Shown here in pieces: positions 35,999 through 46,938 of a DNA stretch of 64,000 nt. Location: contig MU006107.1 of the NCBI GenBank assembly GCA_010093705.1, positions 418,031 to 482,030 of the forward strand, in the 5' to 3' direction. Position 1 is the stretch's first letter. Every line of letters starts with the position of its first letter. Under the pieces are notes generated by a model that saw only the letters and a program-made list of their open reading frames with translations, was not told the origin of the DNA and did no database searches. A program made the position numbers and the translations under genes. The DNA is from Patellaria atrata CBS 101060 (taxonomy: Eukaryota; Ascomycota; Dothideomycetes; Patellariales; Patellariaceae).

Positions 35999-38831
35999 TC
36001 ATCTCCTCCTTCGATCCTCACCACCACCACCATTTAATAAAGTATCGGCTAAGCCTTTGATAATCCCACCAACCGGGCCTCCCTTTCCTGTGAGAAACTC
36101 CTCCAACTTGTCAGCGAGCGGATCTTCCCCCTTTTGTGGGATCCTCCGCCCTTCTTTATCGAACCTATCAGGGAGCACCTCGGTCTCAGTCGAAGAAATT
36201 GAATCCGCTGATTTAGAGCGCCGTGCGTGCCGTTTATCAGAAGCACCGTCCATGTAGTTTCGCCGGTGTCTCCGTCCACGACCATCATCGCTGTCGGAAT
36301 TGCTACCATCACGTTTCCCATAATGGCGAGAAGAGCGATGTTTACGTTGTCCAGATCGACGTTGGTCTCCAGAACGCCCATGAGACCGGCCAAGAGAAGA
36401 ATCATTAGAAATAGAAGTAGAAGAAGAGCGCTTACGCTCATCAGATCCAAGGTCAAATTGTACAGATTTTGGCGGCTGAGCTTCAGCCGCGGCCTCTTTC
36501 GCCGTCGTGGTAGACTGCGGATGCTGCGGTGGCGGCGACGACGATTTCCGCGACTTCGTTCTTCTTAGACCATCTGTATTGTTGACTATATTAGTTTTCC
36601 ATTTCGAAAACCAGCTCTTTTTACCCTTTCGAGCAGCGCCGACGTCTTCGGCCTTAGAACCGAGCGGAGCACTCACATTTTCATCACCCCGCCTGTATCG
36701 AGGATCTGGGTAAGGTTCAGCCACGGGTGTTCCGGCAGGTGGCGGTACATATGCGAAATTGTTCTGTTGGGGCAGTTGGCCTTGTGGAGCATAGTCCCCA
36801 GGGTTGTATGGCGCATTTGGGATGTAATGTGCAGGTGGTGCTTGAGACGATTGAGACATTGGAGTCGCGGTCGGTGGGGGTGGGAACTCATTGCTCTCAG
36901 GATAGTATCTCTGGCCCTGCGGAGGTGGGGGATAATAAGCAGGTTCTTCTTCTGAGTGTTGAGGTGGGCTGTGATTATCTGTAGAAGCCCTTCCTTCCTC
37001 AGCGCGACCTTTTATGTTTGTTAGTACAGATAACGATTATGAAAATCTGCAACTACGTACGAGCTTCCCTCTCCTTTTTCTTCTGCTCCCGTCTCTTAGC
37101 GGCTTCATGGGCAGCGAAGCCGGCCGCACCAGCCAGGGCAGCAGCTTCGGCGACTGTTTTGCCACGGCTCCTGCTTCGACTACGTGAGTGACTATGATGT
37201 CTCCCGGAAGAAGAACTGGAGGAGCCGTGGCGTCTTCTACCACGGCTTCGACGGGTAGAATCGGCGTGGATGGGATCGCCGCCATAGCTAACCAGGGCTC
37301 CATCTTCACCCCTGGACCTCGAGCGGTGTCTAGAATGGGCAGAATGAGACCTTGATCTAGAACGCGAGCGCTTTTCTTCCTCCTTCTCTTCAGATTTTGC
37401 CTTCTTTTTCTCGTACATCTTGGCAATAGCAGCTCCGCCTAGACCAGCGGCAGCGATCGGAACGCCGGTACGGACACGACTGCGACTTCTAGACTTGCCA
37501 TGTCGAGACTTAGATCTACTTCTTGCTCGTTCAGCAAGCCCGGCCATTGCTGCGCTCGCGAGGCCAACCTGGGCAACACGACGATTTCGGTGCTCAGGAT
37601 CGCGGTGCTTGCTCTTGGATCTGGATCTGCTTCGATCACTAGCACCGCTAACGGAATGTCTGCGACGACGCGATCTGCTCCTTCGTTCCTCTCCAGCGCC
37701 GTCCTTTTTCTTCTTATTCACAGCGTAGGCGATAGCTCCAATGGTTGCCAATGCGCCAACTCCCGCTAAAGTCTTCGCGCGAGAGTGCGATCTGCTGCGA
37801 TGCATATCACCGCCTCTCCGCCTTCCACGAGAGCCAGAACGGGACCGCGATTTGAAATGATTTGTTGCGCGGGTCAGGGCTTCTGCACCTACCGCACCAA
37901 GTGCACCATAGCCTAAAATTTGTCGGCCACGGTGGCCAGGGTCCTCGCCCTGCTTCTTGCGGTGGTGGCGCATCAAGGCAGCTGCGCCAACTCCTGCGAT
38001 GACACCCTCGGCAAGATGTCGACCATGAGGCGAGCTTTCTTCCCTAGTGCGGTGGATGTAAACGGCGTCATCGTCGCTCCAGGCGTGTTGGTCGTCATAC
38101 CGGTCTCTTCGGTATTCCCGCTCATCGTCGTAGTATAAATCATCTCTCCAGCCACCGTCAACTTTACGCACCCTCCGCTCGTAGTAATAGTCATTGTCTT
38201 CGCGAGGCTGGGGTCGACGGACGACCTGGCGGTCTTCAACCTCGGATCTGTCGATAAACTCGTAAGAGGGTTCTTCTCGCTTGAGGATGATTTGTTGCTG
38301 GCGCGGCTGCTCCTGGATGATGATCGGTTGCGGTGCAGCTTCTTGACGGATGATGATGGGTTGCGGGGGTTCGGGTCTTGAGAAATATTCAGTGGATTTG
38401 GCGTACCGCTCCAGCTCGTAGGGATCTGACCTTGGTTCTTCTCTGTAAATGTCCCGCTCGAATCGATAGGTTTCCCTAACTGGGGACGGAGACGGTGATC
38501 GCTCAACTTTACGGACTATACGGTATTCTTCAGTGCGGGGTTCCCTTTCGACCTCTCTTTCGAGGTCTACGACACGGTACTCTCTTCGTTCTCTTATCGG
38601 TTCCCTGTCGACTTCGCGCTCGTAGGAGTATTCTCGGACGTCGTGATGATGATCATGGTGGTCGAAGTGATCGCGCAAATCACGTTCTCGTCTGACGATG
38701 CGAATATCTTCCTCATACCTATCATCATCTACGGAAGATTCGGGAACTTTGTAACGTCGGACGGTGGTATAGGACTTGGGACCGTCGTATTCCCAGTCTC
38801 GGTCGCGCTCTTTGTAGATGATGGATGACAT
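35999..38831 (-). CDS. DUF3824-type SR-rich glycine-zipper-repeat protein
   Basis: Two exons (37061-38831 and 35999-37008, minus) join in phase to 926 residues starting MSSIIYKERDRDWEYDG. The first third is very rich in Arg/Asp/Glu/Tyr. Then come about six alternating blocks of Gly/Ala-rich hydrophobic helix (GVIAGVGAAALMRHHRKK, ALGAVGAEALTRATN, LAGVGALATIGAIAYAV, GLASAAMAGLAERARS, AAAGLGGAAIAKMYEKKK, AAALAGAAGFAAHEAAKRR), each followed by an Arg/Ser-rich linker. A Pro/Tyr/Gln-rich part and a conserved-looking end (PDRFDKEGRRI, DDPLADKLEEFL-like) close it. This matches the fungal DUF3824 group as I know it. The repeats could insert in or lie on membranes; function is not known. Confidence 0.85.
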
Positions 38832-41812
38832 GGCGGGAAGTTTTGGGAGTAGTTAGTGGGATGGAGTGGGTAGAGCGAGGAGGATTCGGTCGGTGCGGTG
38901 GCGGGTGATATAGTTTTATCGTAGCGGCTTCTTTTCCTGCTGCACCACGCGATCGATGGTGCTGGAAATGTTTGACTAAAGATAAATTTTAGATACGAGG
39001 ATAGCGAACCAGTGGGAAAGCAGCCGTGGGTATCGGGGTTTGATGAATGGTGGGTGAGGGACTGACGCAAGATGACTTGCTTCTACCTAAGCTATGCGAA
39101 CTAGTAGAGAGCTCTCCACGCTCCCGGTGTGACTGTGACCAGGCTGTGACTGCGAGCTGCACTTGGTGATAGAACTAGGGATGCCGCCGCCTCGTTCACC
39201 GCTGAAAGAGGGAAAAATAAGAATAAGATGTGTAGTATGATGAAGATTAAGATGACTACTGGTAAGGTAGTTAGGGAAAGGTTTAATGGAGGGGTAGGTA
39301 GGAAGGCTTGATTTAAGGTAGGTCGGATTTTTTGTGTTCTTGATTTCAAGCTGGAAAGAGCTATCGAGGAGGAGTTTTTCCTTGTTATGTTCCCGCTTTC
39401 CAGTAAACTTCCATCAGTACATTGTTACTTTGGTTGTTGGTGGAGTGAGGATTTCCAGTTGAATGGTGACGGGGAGCTGGTGGTGTGCATGGCTTGTAAG
39501 CAGGCTTGAATTTCTATAAGCATATGACGTCGTTATGTGCATATCATTTGGTGCATCTGTTCAACTTTTCATTATTATCCAATACTATTATCATTACCTT
39601 ATGATTGAGAGAGCAAATATCTGAGCTGGTAGACATTATAAGACACCCGACTTTACCTTAAAGTATGCATCGTCTCGCATCAAGAATGGAAGTCGCGTCT
39701 GCTGATTGCACCTGCTGTCCCTTCCATCTGATCAGTCGATTGGCGCTTTCTTAATTAAGGTGAAGTACACCTCATGGATCCCCAAGGTAAAGCTAAGTAC
39801 CTTTCTATACTCTACCTTACGGTAATATACCGTAGTGATACTTTTTTCTTGCTTCTATTTCCGCAGTTCTACCCTTAGTACTGAGATACATTACTCCCGA
39901 TCCCGTCTCCCGCTTAGAGCCGGAACGATGCATGCTTAGCCACCCTTACACCACAGCCTCACCATCCAAGTCCTCATCAACCACCCCACGTTTCATATTG
40001 GATCTGCCCGTCCAACTCTTGTGACTCTTCACCGAGCTAACACGAGGCAGACAATCATGTTTCAACATTCGTCTAATTAGACCATCTTCCAGACTATACT
40101 GCTCTACTTTCACCGCTGTTCGTCTTTCAACTGTGAACTGTCCCTGCATCTCCAGACCAAGCCAAAACCCCATTCTCACAATACCTTACCTGTCCAGGGT
40201 ATCATGGCTGAGGATATGCTCTTCTTTATGATCGGCCCCGTCAGCTATTAGGTCAAACCCTCTGTAACACTAACAAGAGAAAGTGAGAGTTCACAACAGT
40301 AAGTCGTGAAACTTTCGACGATATCTACCGGTTGAACATGTTAGCTTCCATCTTTTATGACCCATTGTGAAAAAAAAAGAAAAAAAAAAATCTTTTTTAA
40401 GTCTTTATGCCCTTGAAGAGTCACAGAGGTGAGTAACACCTTGTATCCTGGGACATGGAACAAGTAGTCTTGACCGGGAACTCTCTCCTATTGATCAGTA
40501 GGCATGAGGAATGTGCCATCGCTCGCAAACTGCTGCTATTCAGAATTCAACATGTCGCTGAAGGGCCTTTCGAACCCCTATGACATGTGCCAATCATCCG
40601 AATAGGAGATACATTGCTATCCCATAATCATGCTTCCCTCTTCAATGATAGAGAGGGATATTTGGTATCAGATGTGGGGGCCGAAGTACGAAGTGTACTG
40701 TACGGGATGAGTACGAAACTGAGGTACTATTCAACAGACCGTCGGGTATCATCCAGACAGATCCGGTGAAGATATTGGATGTCCTCGAGATTGGAACATA
40801 CTTTGTGTATGGGTGCGGTTATTTATTGCCACGTGTGAAAAGGATACCTGAGAGTATATTTTCGACAACCTGTAGAATTCCAAGTTTTGGTGAGAGATTC
40901 TGGTAACCTCGTAGAAAATAGCGTACAATAATAGCATATTAAGATACATATAGAATACAACTGAAGGAACTGTAAGTAAAGAGGCTCGTTTATTAGACGT
41001 AGTATGAGCATGTAAACATATTCCATATTTAGAAGCATTTAGAGGTGTCATTTAGGCGCACTCAGAGAAATACTTCTCTTTACCTACTACTTCTTATTCT
41101 TTGTTAATAGAACTCTTCACCTGTCTGGAGCCCTTCCAGCTTGGATGATCTCGTTCGGCATGGGATGCCGAAGAGTACATGCGCCAAGAACAAATGCGAT
41201 ATGAGACGCGTGGACTGCGTTTTACGTGAGCTGGGCATTATTCTTGTAACCGTTGTTCAACAGAAGATTATGGTTTTACGAAGTCGCGATTGATTATTGA
41301 GGAACTGTTGCTCTACCGTAGGGGCTATTATTAGTTTAGGTGGTGCAGGACTCAAGGAGAGTATTTGAGGCAAAACGTCTCAGGAGTTAGAGGTAAATCG
41401 GCGGAGAGATAAGATGGTCATCGTTTGATTTGAAGTCGTGTAAAGGGTATAATCCCTCCGTAATATGCACCATTTTTTATGTTTTTTTTCTGTTTTGTTC
41501 CTGGGAGTTTTCATTATTGTCGATTATGTTTGCTGCGTACGTTCTATCTTCACAAGTAGATTCTGAAGTAGGCCGGAAAATGTCCCCTAACCCTAACCGA
41601 GTTCAGCCCTAGTCTGCCCAGCACAGCAGCCCCTGAGACCTGACTCCTGAGAGTACCTTCCCCCTCTTCAATATTCACAACTTTTGTGCAACTACATACT
41701 TTACCCCATTTCTTGTTGAGATCACTTTCGTTTCTTCTTAATCTTCAAATATTTCTTACCTTAATTTTGCTTCCATTTCTTCTGGTAATAGAGGAAGCGC
41801 ATCACATACACC
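38832..41812. other. Long divergent intergenic region
   Basis: About 3 kb between the DUF3824 gene (minus) and the acyltransferase (plus). It contains TACCTTACC-like words, one possible small minus-strand gene (listed below), an A-run near 40370-40392 and a short CCCTAACCCTAACC stretch near 41584. Otherwise AT-rich and empty. Confidence 0.5.
39946..40255 (-). CDS. Possible small unrecognised gene or exon remnant
   Basis: Two neighbouring minus-strand stretches look coding. The first, about 40185-40255, reads GFDLIADGADHKEEHILSHD after a TTACAG acceptor-like site and ends at a GTAAGG donor. The second, ending at TAA 39946-39948, reads AVKVEQYSLEDGLIRRMLKH and on to DEDLDGEAVV. A 65-nt intron with an AAAG acceptor would join them in phase. 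No start codon is evident upstream, and I know no homologous family. It may be a 3' end of a small gene, a relic or chance. Confidence 0.25.
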
Positions 41813-43302
41813 ATGGCTCCGCCGCGCGATGCTAATTGGGTCGATGTAAGTCTTTCTCCTCGCTCCTTGCGTCTCCTAAAAATCGATTGACCTTATTCTC
41901 CTCCTGTAGGGACTGAGAGGAATTGCCTCGTTTATGGTCGTCTGCGGTCACCTTTGCACTTGCTTCGCTCCTTACCTACACGCTCCGGCCATGGGTCCCG
42001 AAGGCCCAGCCGTTCTTTTTCAGCTCCCATTCTTCCGGCTCTGCGTTGGTGGTAGGAGTGCCGTTGGTCTATTCTTTCTCATAACTGGCTATGTCAACTC
42101 TATCGGTCCTATCTCAAAGTCACGCGCCGGAAATACTGAAGCTGCCTTCACGGGCCTGGCCAAAAGCTCGCTGAGTAGATCTGGAAAGCTCATACTACCG
42201 ACCGCTACGGCAACACTGTTCAGTTGGTTTCTGGCGAACACAAATGCATACCATATGACTATGCACGTAGACTCAACTTGGATCAGACAAGGTTTTCATA
42301 GACAGGAACCTACCGTTTGGAAAGCGTTGAAAAGTCTTACTAAGGCTGAAATATCTGCTTGGACTACTGGCTGGAACGAGTATGATGGAACACAGTGGAC
42401 TCTGATTCTATTCCTCGAGGGGGCTTTCATGGTCTACTTGACTATGCTTGCAACAGTTCTCTGCAAACCCCGTGCCCGAAAACTCGTTTACTTTCTTTTG
42501 TACGCTTATTCTTGGATGACTGGCGAAATTAAAGGTACGTCAAATGTAGATACCGTGCATTCGCCCCTCTCCTGTGATTCTGAGCTAATGATTCTTCACC
42601 TTTCCAGGCTCTAACAAAGCTCAAATCAAGTGTCTCAATATAATTGTCGGTATGGTTCTAGCTGAAGCGCAGTCTGAGTATGGATCTCGTGCTACCTCCA
42701 TCCTCCCAACCCCGGTCCCTTCTCTACTCATAATATTGGGCATGTTCATGGCCGGCTATCCACAAGATGTGCCACATCACGCTCCTTGGTCCAATGCAAT
42801 GACACGTTTCTTGCACCCCCTTGTACCATCGGGCACCGATGTACGCCGTTACTGGGATCATCTCGGCGCTGCGACAGTGATGATCGGTGTCTTTCACTCT
42901 AAGAACGCCCGTAAGGTCCTTACTTCTCCGCTCTTCAACTTCCTCGGCCGCGTCTCGTTTCCCGTGTACCTGTTACACAACCAGTTGATCAAGTCGGTAC
43001 TTACCTGGATGATTTATTTGCCATCCGCCATGAACCCTCCAGTTAACGAAAAAGGCGAGCAACAAGATCTTCAACGGGGTAGTTTGACCCATGTTTTGGT
43101 AGCCATCGCCATTTTCTATTGGATCCTTTATCGATTGGCCTATTTCTGGGTACAAAACATCGATCCCGTCCTTGCCAGGGCCGTGGATCGTATGACGGAA
43201 TGGGCCTACGGTGAGGGCAGTCCGATCTACAAACCCGTATTAGCGACCCATAATGGCCATGCTGCGGGCGGAAAGGTAGAGCAGGAGAAAAGACCAGAGT
43301 AA
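41813..43302 (+). CDS. Acyltransferase-3 family membrane protein
   Basis: Three exons (41813-41845, 41910-42534, 42608-43302) join in phase to 450 residues. The first exon encodes only MAPPRDANWVD. The family signature follows at once: GLRGIASFMVVCGHL, where the conserved Arg and His are ten residues apart as in AT3 proteins, the His being needed for acyl transfer. About ten hydrophobic segments run to the C-terminus, including FFLITGYVNS, WTLILFLEGAFMVYLTML and VSFPVYLLHNQLIKSVLTW. AT3 enzymes move acetyl or other acyl groups to sugars, lipids or secondary metabolites across or at membranes; the acceptor cannot be told. No biosynthetic cluster surrounds it. Confidence 0.92.
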
Positions 43303-43841
43303 AGACCTCTAAGATACTTGTAGTTTGTCTCATGAGTTTTGGCGTGTACATGAAGGAATAGAAGTACGTGACAGAAAGATATCTATTATTTCATGGTCGA
43401 GTAACTTCCCCTTTTGCCGGAAGCGGGCGTTCTTGGAAATCATTCTTCGAGAGGTCTACAGATCTTTTTTTTTTTTTTGGTGGGGGGGGTTGACCTTTTT
43501 TTAAAGCTAGAGGGGAAGGCTTCTGAAGAAGAGTTGAATTCGCTGCATAGCGCTGGAGCATCTTGCTTCCTTTTCTCATTCATATCACTTGGCTATACCA
43601 TGTATCTATGCTATCTTTGGAATGACTTGGGCGGTACTTGTGTATAGTAATTTAAACTTGTGAAGATCCAGATTCTTGCATGCCTATCATTGGGCCAATG
43701 TTCATGGCCCTCGTTGCATTACTTTCCAGGGGGTCTGCATCGGTAACCGGTTATCGAGAAGTGATCCCCCTCGTTCACGATGTGAAAGCGATATGTTGAC
43801 GCAAGAAACCTTGAATTATAGGCAAAGTACCCGTTGAATTA
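43303..43841. other. Tail-to-tail intergenic region with T- and G-runs
   Basis: About 540 bases between the acyltransferase and RAD3 stops. A T-run followed by a G-run lies near 43466-43490. No gene seen. Confidence 0.5.
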
Positions 43842-46362
43842 TTAAATCTCAGCATCCAATTCTGCCATTGCGTCGTCGTCACCCTCTTCGTACCCGAATT
43901 CATCCTGATCTGCGGCCATATGGCCGTTGGTCGCTTCATTCCTGAGCTTCATGATCTGTTCAAACTCGACCTTTTCCTTATGCTTCCTCAAGTCTTCAGG
44001 TCCCCACGTACTTATCCCTTCCTGCATACTTTGCGGAAACGCAACGCTCATCTCCTTCAAGAATTTCTTCGCAACCGCCGTTGCTTGATCGACGCTGAGG
44101 TTCGTGTCACTCTCGAGTAACGCTTGTCCGATCCATTTCGGTAGCTGGGAACGCTTTTTGGCGAACCTCTTGTCTGCTAGTACCATGATGCCGTAGTCAT
44201 CTTTGCCTCGAAGGACACGACCAAGGCACTGTGCGGCGTGACGCATAGCATCGAAGGAAAGGAAGTCATTCTCACGGATACGGTACTCCTCCCTCAGGAA
44301 CTCCAGGCGAGCTTTCAAGACGCGAGATTCGGTATACTGAAAGGGTACACCAATACAAATCACGGTGCGACCGTAGTGATGGTCAAAATCGATACCCTCG
44401 GAGACCTTCCCACGAGCGACACAAAGGAGCACGGCGCCGCGGCCATTGTTGCAAGCGGTACGGTACGTCTCAAGGGCAAGAGATGTCTCCTGTGCGTCTG
44501 GCGTTTCGACGAGGATGAGTTTGTATTTCCAGACAGTGTCCAGAATTTCCATACCCTGCCACATGGAGATGATACTTTCCATGTAAAGGTAAGAGGGAAA
44601 GAACACAACTATCCCATCCGGTGTCAGCTTGCAGAATTCCACGAGCAAGTTTCCATAGTTGAGGACGACTTGGTGATCGTTACGGATTTTGAAGGAGGAA
44701 GAAATAGAACCCTGGTCGGAGCCTTTCGTCACTATCATAGGAAGAAAAGACCGGCGGGCGAGCGTCATAGAGTAGGATTCCTGCACGACGGTAGAAAAGC
44801 CCAACATTTTGGGATACATCTCGAGTGGGGAGATAGTGCCAGATGTGATGATAACGGAACTGAAACGCTCGAAAACAGGTTTGATGGCTATTGCGGCATC
44901 AAGGCACGTGAAGTGAAAGATAGGATTTGGTACGGTGGCAGTATCCGACTCAAAGGGCTCGAGAATAAGTCTAAAACCCTTTTCATAAGTGGCAACCAAA
45001 GTTGCAAAGGTAGCGACCTCCTGTAAAGGCTGATAGTCTTCTATATTCGTTAGCTCGAGTGTTCTTACAAGGGACGTCAGTCGTTCCGCGCAAAAGCGAA
45101 GTGGTTTTCGCTCGATAAAGGTCAAGTCTTTCAGGTTCTGCAGGAAATCTAATGGTGTCTCTGCAATAACTGCCAGTGTCCGTAAGCGGGTTTTGAGATA
45201 CTCAATGAACCGCTTTAGGAATGCCACGAAGTGCTCCGCCCTTCGGATATTACCTGGGACTGCTTCTTTCAGGAGGTCGTCTGGAAGTGCTGGGTTTGCC
45301 ATGAAAGCTTCTTCGTCTCTCGCTTCATCTGCTTCCCTTAAGCCTTCGACTAGTTTTGCATATTCATTTTGCAATTTTTCTGCGTCGGTTGCTTTCATCT
45401 CCGTGATCTTTGTTTCAAGATTGTTTGCACCTCTCGATGCCTTTCTGAGAATATCATCGGTAAGATCTATGCTAAGAGACTCTATGCAGACGTTATCGAT
45501 ATTGTGCGCCTCATCGAACACAACGATACAGTCCTTGGAAAGTTCCTTGGAAACTCTCTCTGCAATCTTCGGATCAAGAAGGTAGTGGTATGAGTAAATT
45601 ATAACATTACAGTAAGGCATCATCCGCCTCGCCGTAAAATAGGGGCATTGTTTGTGTTGCTCTCCGTACGTCAAAAGGTTATCCAGAGTCCATACGCCAG
45701 TCGGAATAAGGTTATGTGGTTCTAGAAGGTCAAGGTTCTGACACACCGTTAGCATGCGTATTTAATATGCTCATTCTCACCCTTACATCATGATAGATGC
45801 AAACATCTACGTCTTCTCCGCGCTCTTTCTTTTCTTTGACAAAGCCTGCTGTCAAACTTCTACACCGGGCATCAACAATTGAGCCACTCTTTTCACGCTT
45901 CACCGACGGGTGCAAGCAGAGGTTTTTTCGGCTTGTCAAACCGAGCCCTCGGAACTCCTCTTCGTAACCGAGTTGATCTGCTCGATATTTCATGAGAGCC
46001 TTTAGTTCCGCAAGTGCCTTCTCGATCTCGGACATCGTACCTAAAACTATCAACTAGGAACATGATGTTATGGGTTGATGCCGCGTACGGGAGCAATAGA
46101 TCAGCTTTCTCTTCTCGGGATGATGCTGTTGGTAAGCGACGATCAAAGAGAGGAGAGAGACAGTCTTCCCAGTGCCCGAAGGCATCTCCAGAACACAATG
46201 GCCACCCGCATCGAGGGTACGTTTGAGATCACACATGTAGGCATATTGCTCTGGGTAAATCCGAGGGTACGGGAACAGCACCGGGAGATCACTGTTGACT
46301 TAGTATATATTACCAAGAAAATCAAGTATGTGAGGGTGAGCGCACTCTATGTTGAACTTCAT
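43842..46362 (-). CDS. rad3: TFIIH DNA helicase Rad3/XPD
   Basis: Four exons (46346-46362, 46089-46291, 45787-46040, 43842-45737, minus) join in phase to 789 residues. The first exon is only 17 nt (MKFNI plus two bases) and restores the classic [15 protein letters not shown] opening. Walker A is [14 protein letters not shown]; the four Fe-S cluster cysteines sit in NLCLHP, ARCRSL, DVCIYHD and KQCPYF; the helicase box II is DEAHNID. C-terminal RecA motifs include [33 protein letters not shown] and [15 protein letters not shown]. It is a 5'-3' DNA helicase of TFIIH, acting in nucleotide excision repair, with a structural role in transcription initiation. Length and all motifs are normal. The start lies 576 bp from that of the listerin gene on the other strand. 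Confidence 0.97.
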
Positions 46363-46938
46363 TTTGGTAATTAGAGATGTTAGGTTATTCTAGGGATAGA
46401 GGTTCAGTTGACAGCAGAAGCATATCGAAATTTCTTCAACCCCCTTTTTCCTTGTTCCAGTAACTGATTTTCCAGTGGACGAGCTATCCTTGATTCTGTT
46501 GTATGTGGGTAGATAGGTACATACTTAAATCGGGTAGAAGTTGAAGTCGAGCGCGTCCCTTTAGGTTGTCGTCGCCACAGATGCGCGAGATCAGAAGACT
46601 TCTGACCAAACCCGATAAGTATATAAGCTAACCTATGAAAGGCCCAGTTGTTCACGTGATATGATTAAGCAAATGAGTTCTAATCGTCTATTAGTTCTAG
46701 TGCGCCAAGTGGCGGGGCGGCGGAATCGTCCGCGGGATGAGGTAACCAAACCCAGTCACCACTTCCGTTTTGATGAAGCATTTCGTCAAATTTCATTTTT
46801 TATGTCCTTTTCTTCTGATATTCATTACCTGTTACTTCTACATTCTTCAATTTTTCCAAACCCTTTTCTATTCTTTTTACTTCACTTTAAAATCCAAGAG
46901 CTTTTCCACTCCACTACTGCAGGACGCCCTCCGCAATT
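46363..46938. promoter_or_regulatory. Bidirectional promoter region, RAD3 / LTN1
   Basis: 576 bases separate the two divergent start codons, so both promoters are here. Pyrimidine-rich leader sequence precedes the LTN1 ATG. No individual site is certain. Confidence 0.6.

Noticed and set aside
36227-36568. Arg-rich plus-strand frame over the DUF3824 gene
   Set aside because: Shadow of the Ser/Arg-rich coding strand.
44238-45026. 262-codon plus-strand frame inside RAD3
   Set aside because: Antisense to a conserved helicase exon; long only because of codon use.
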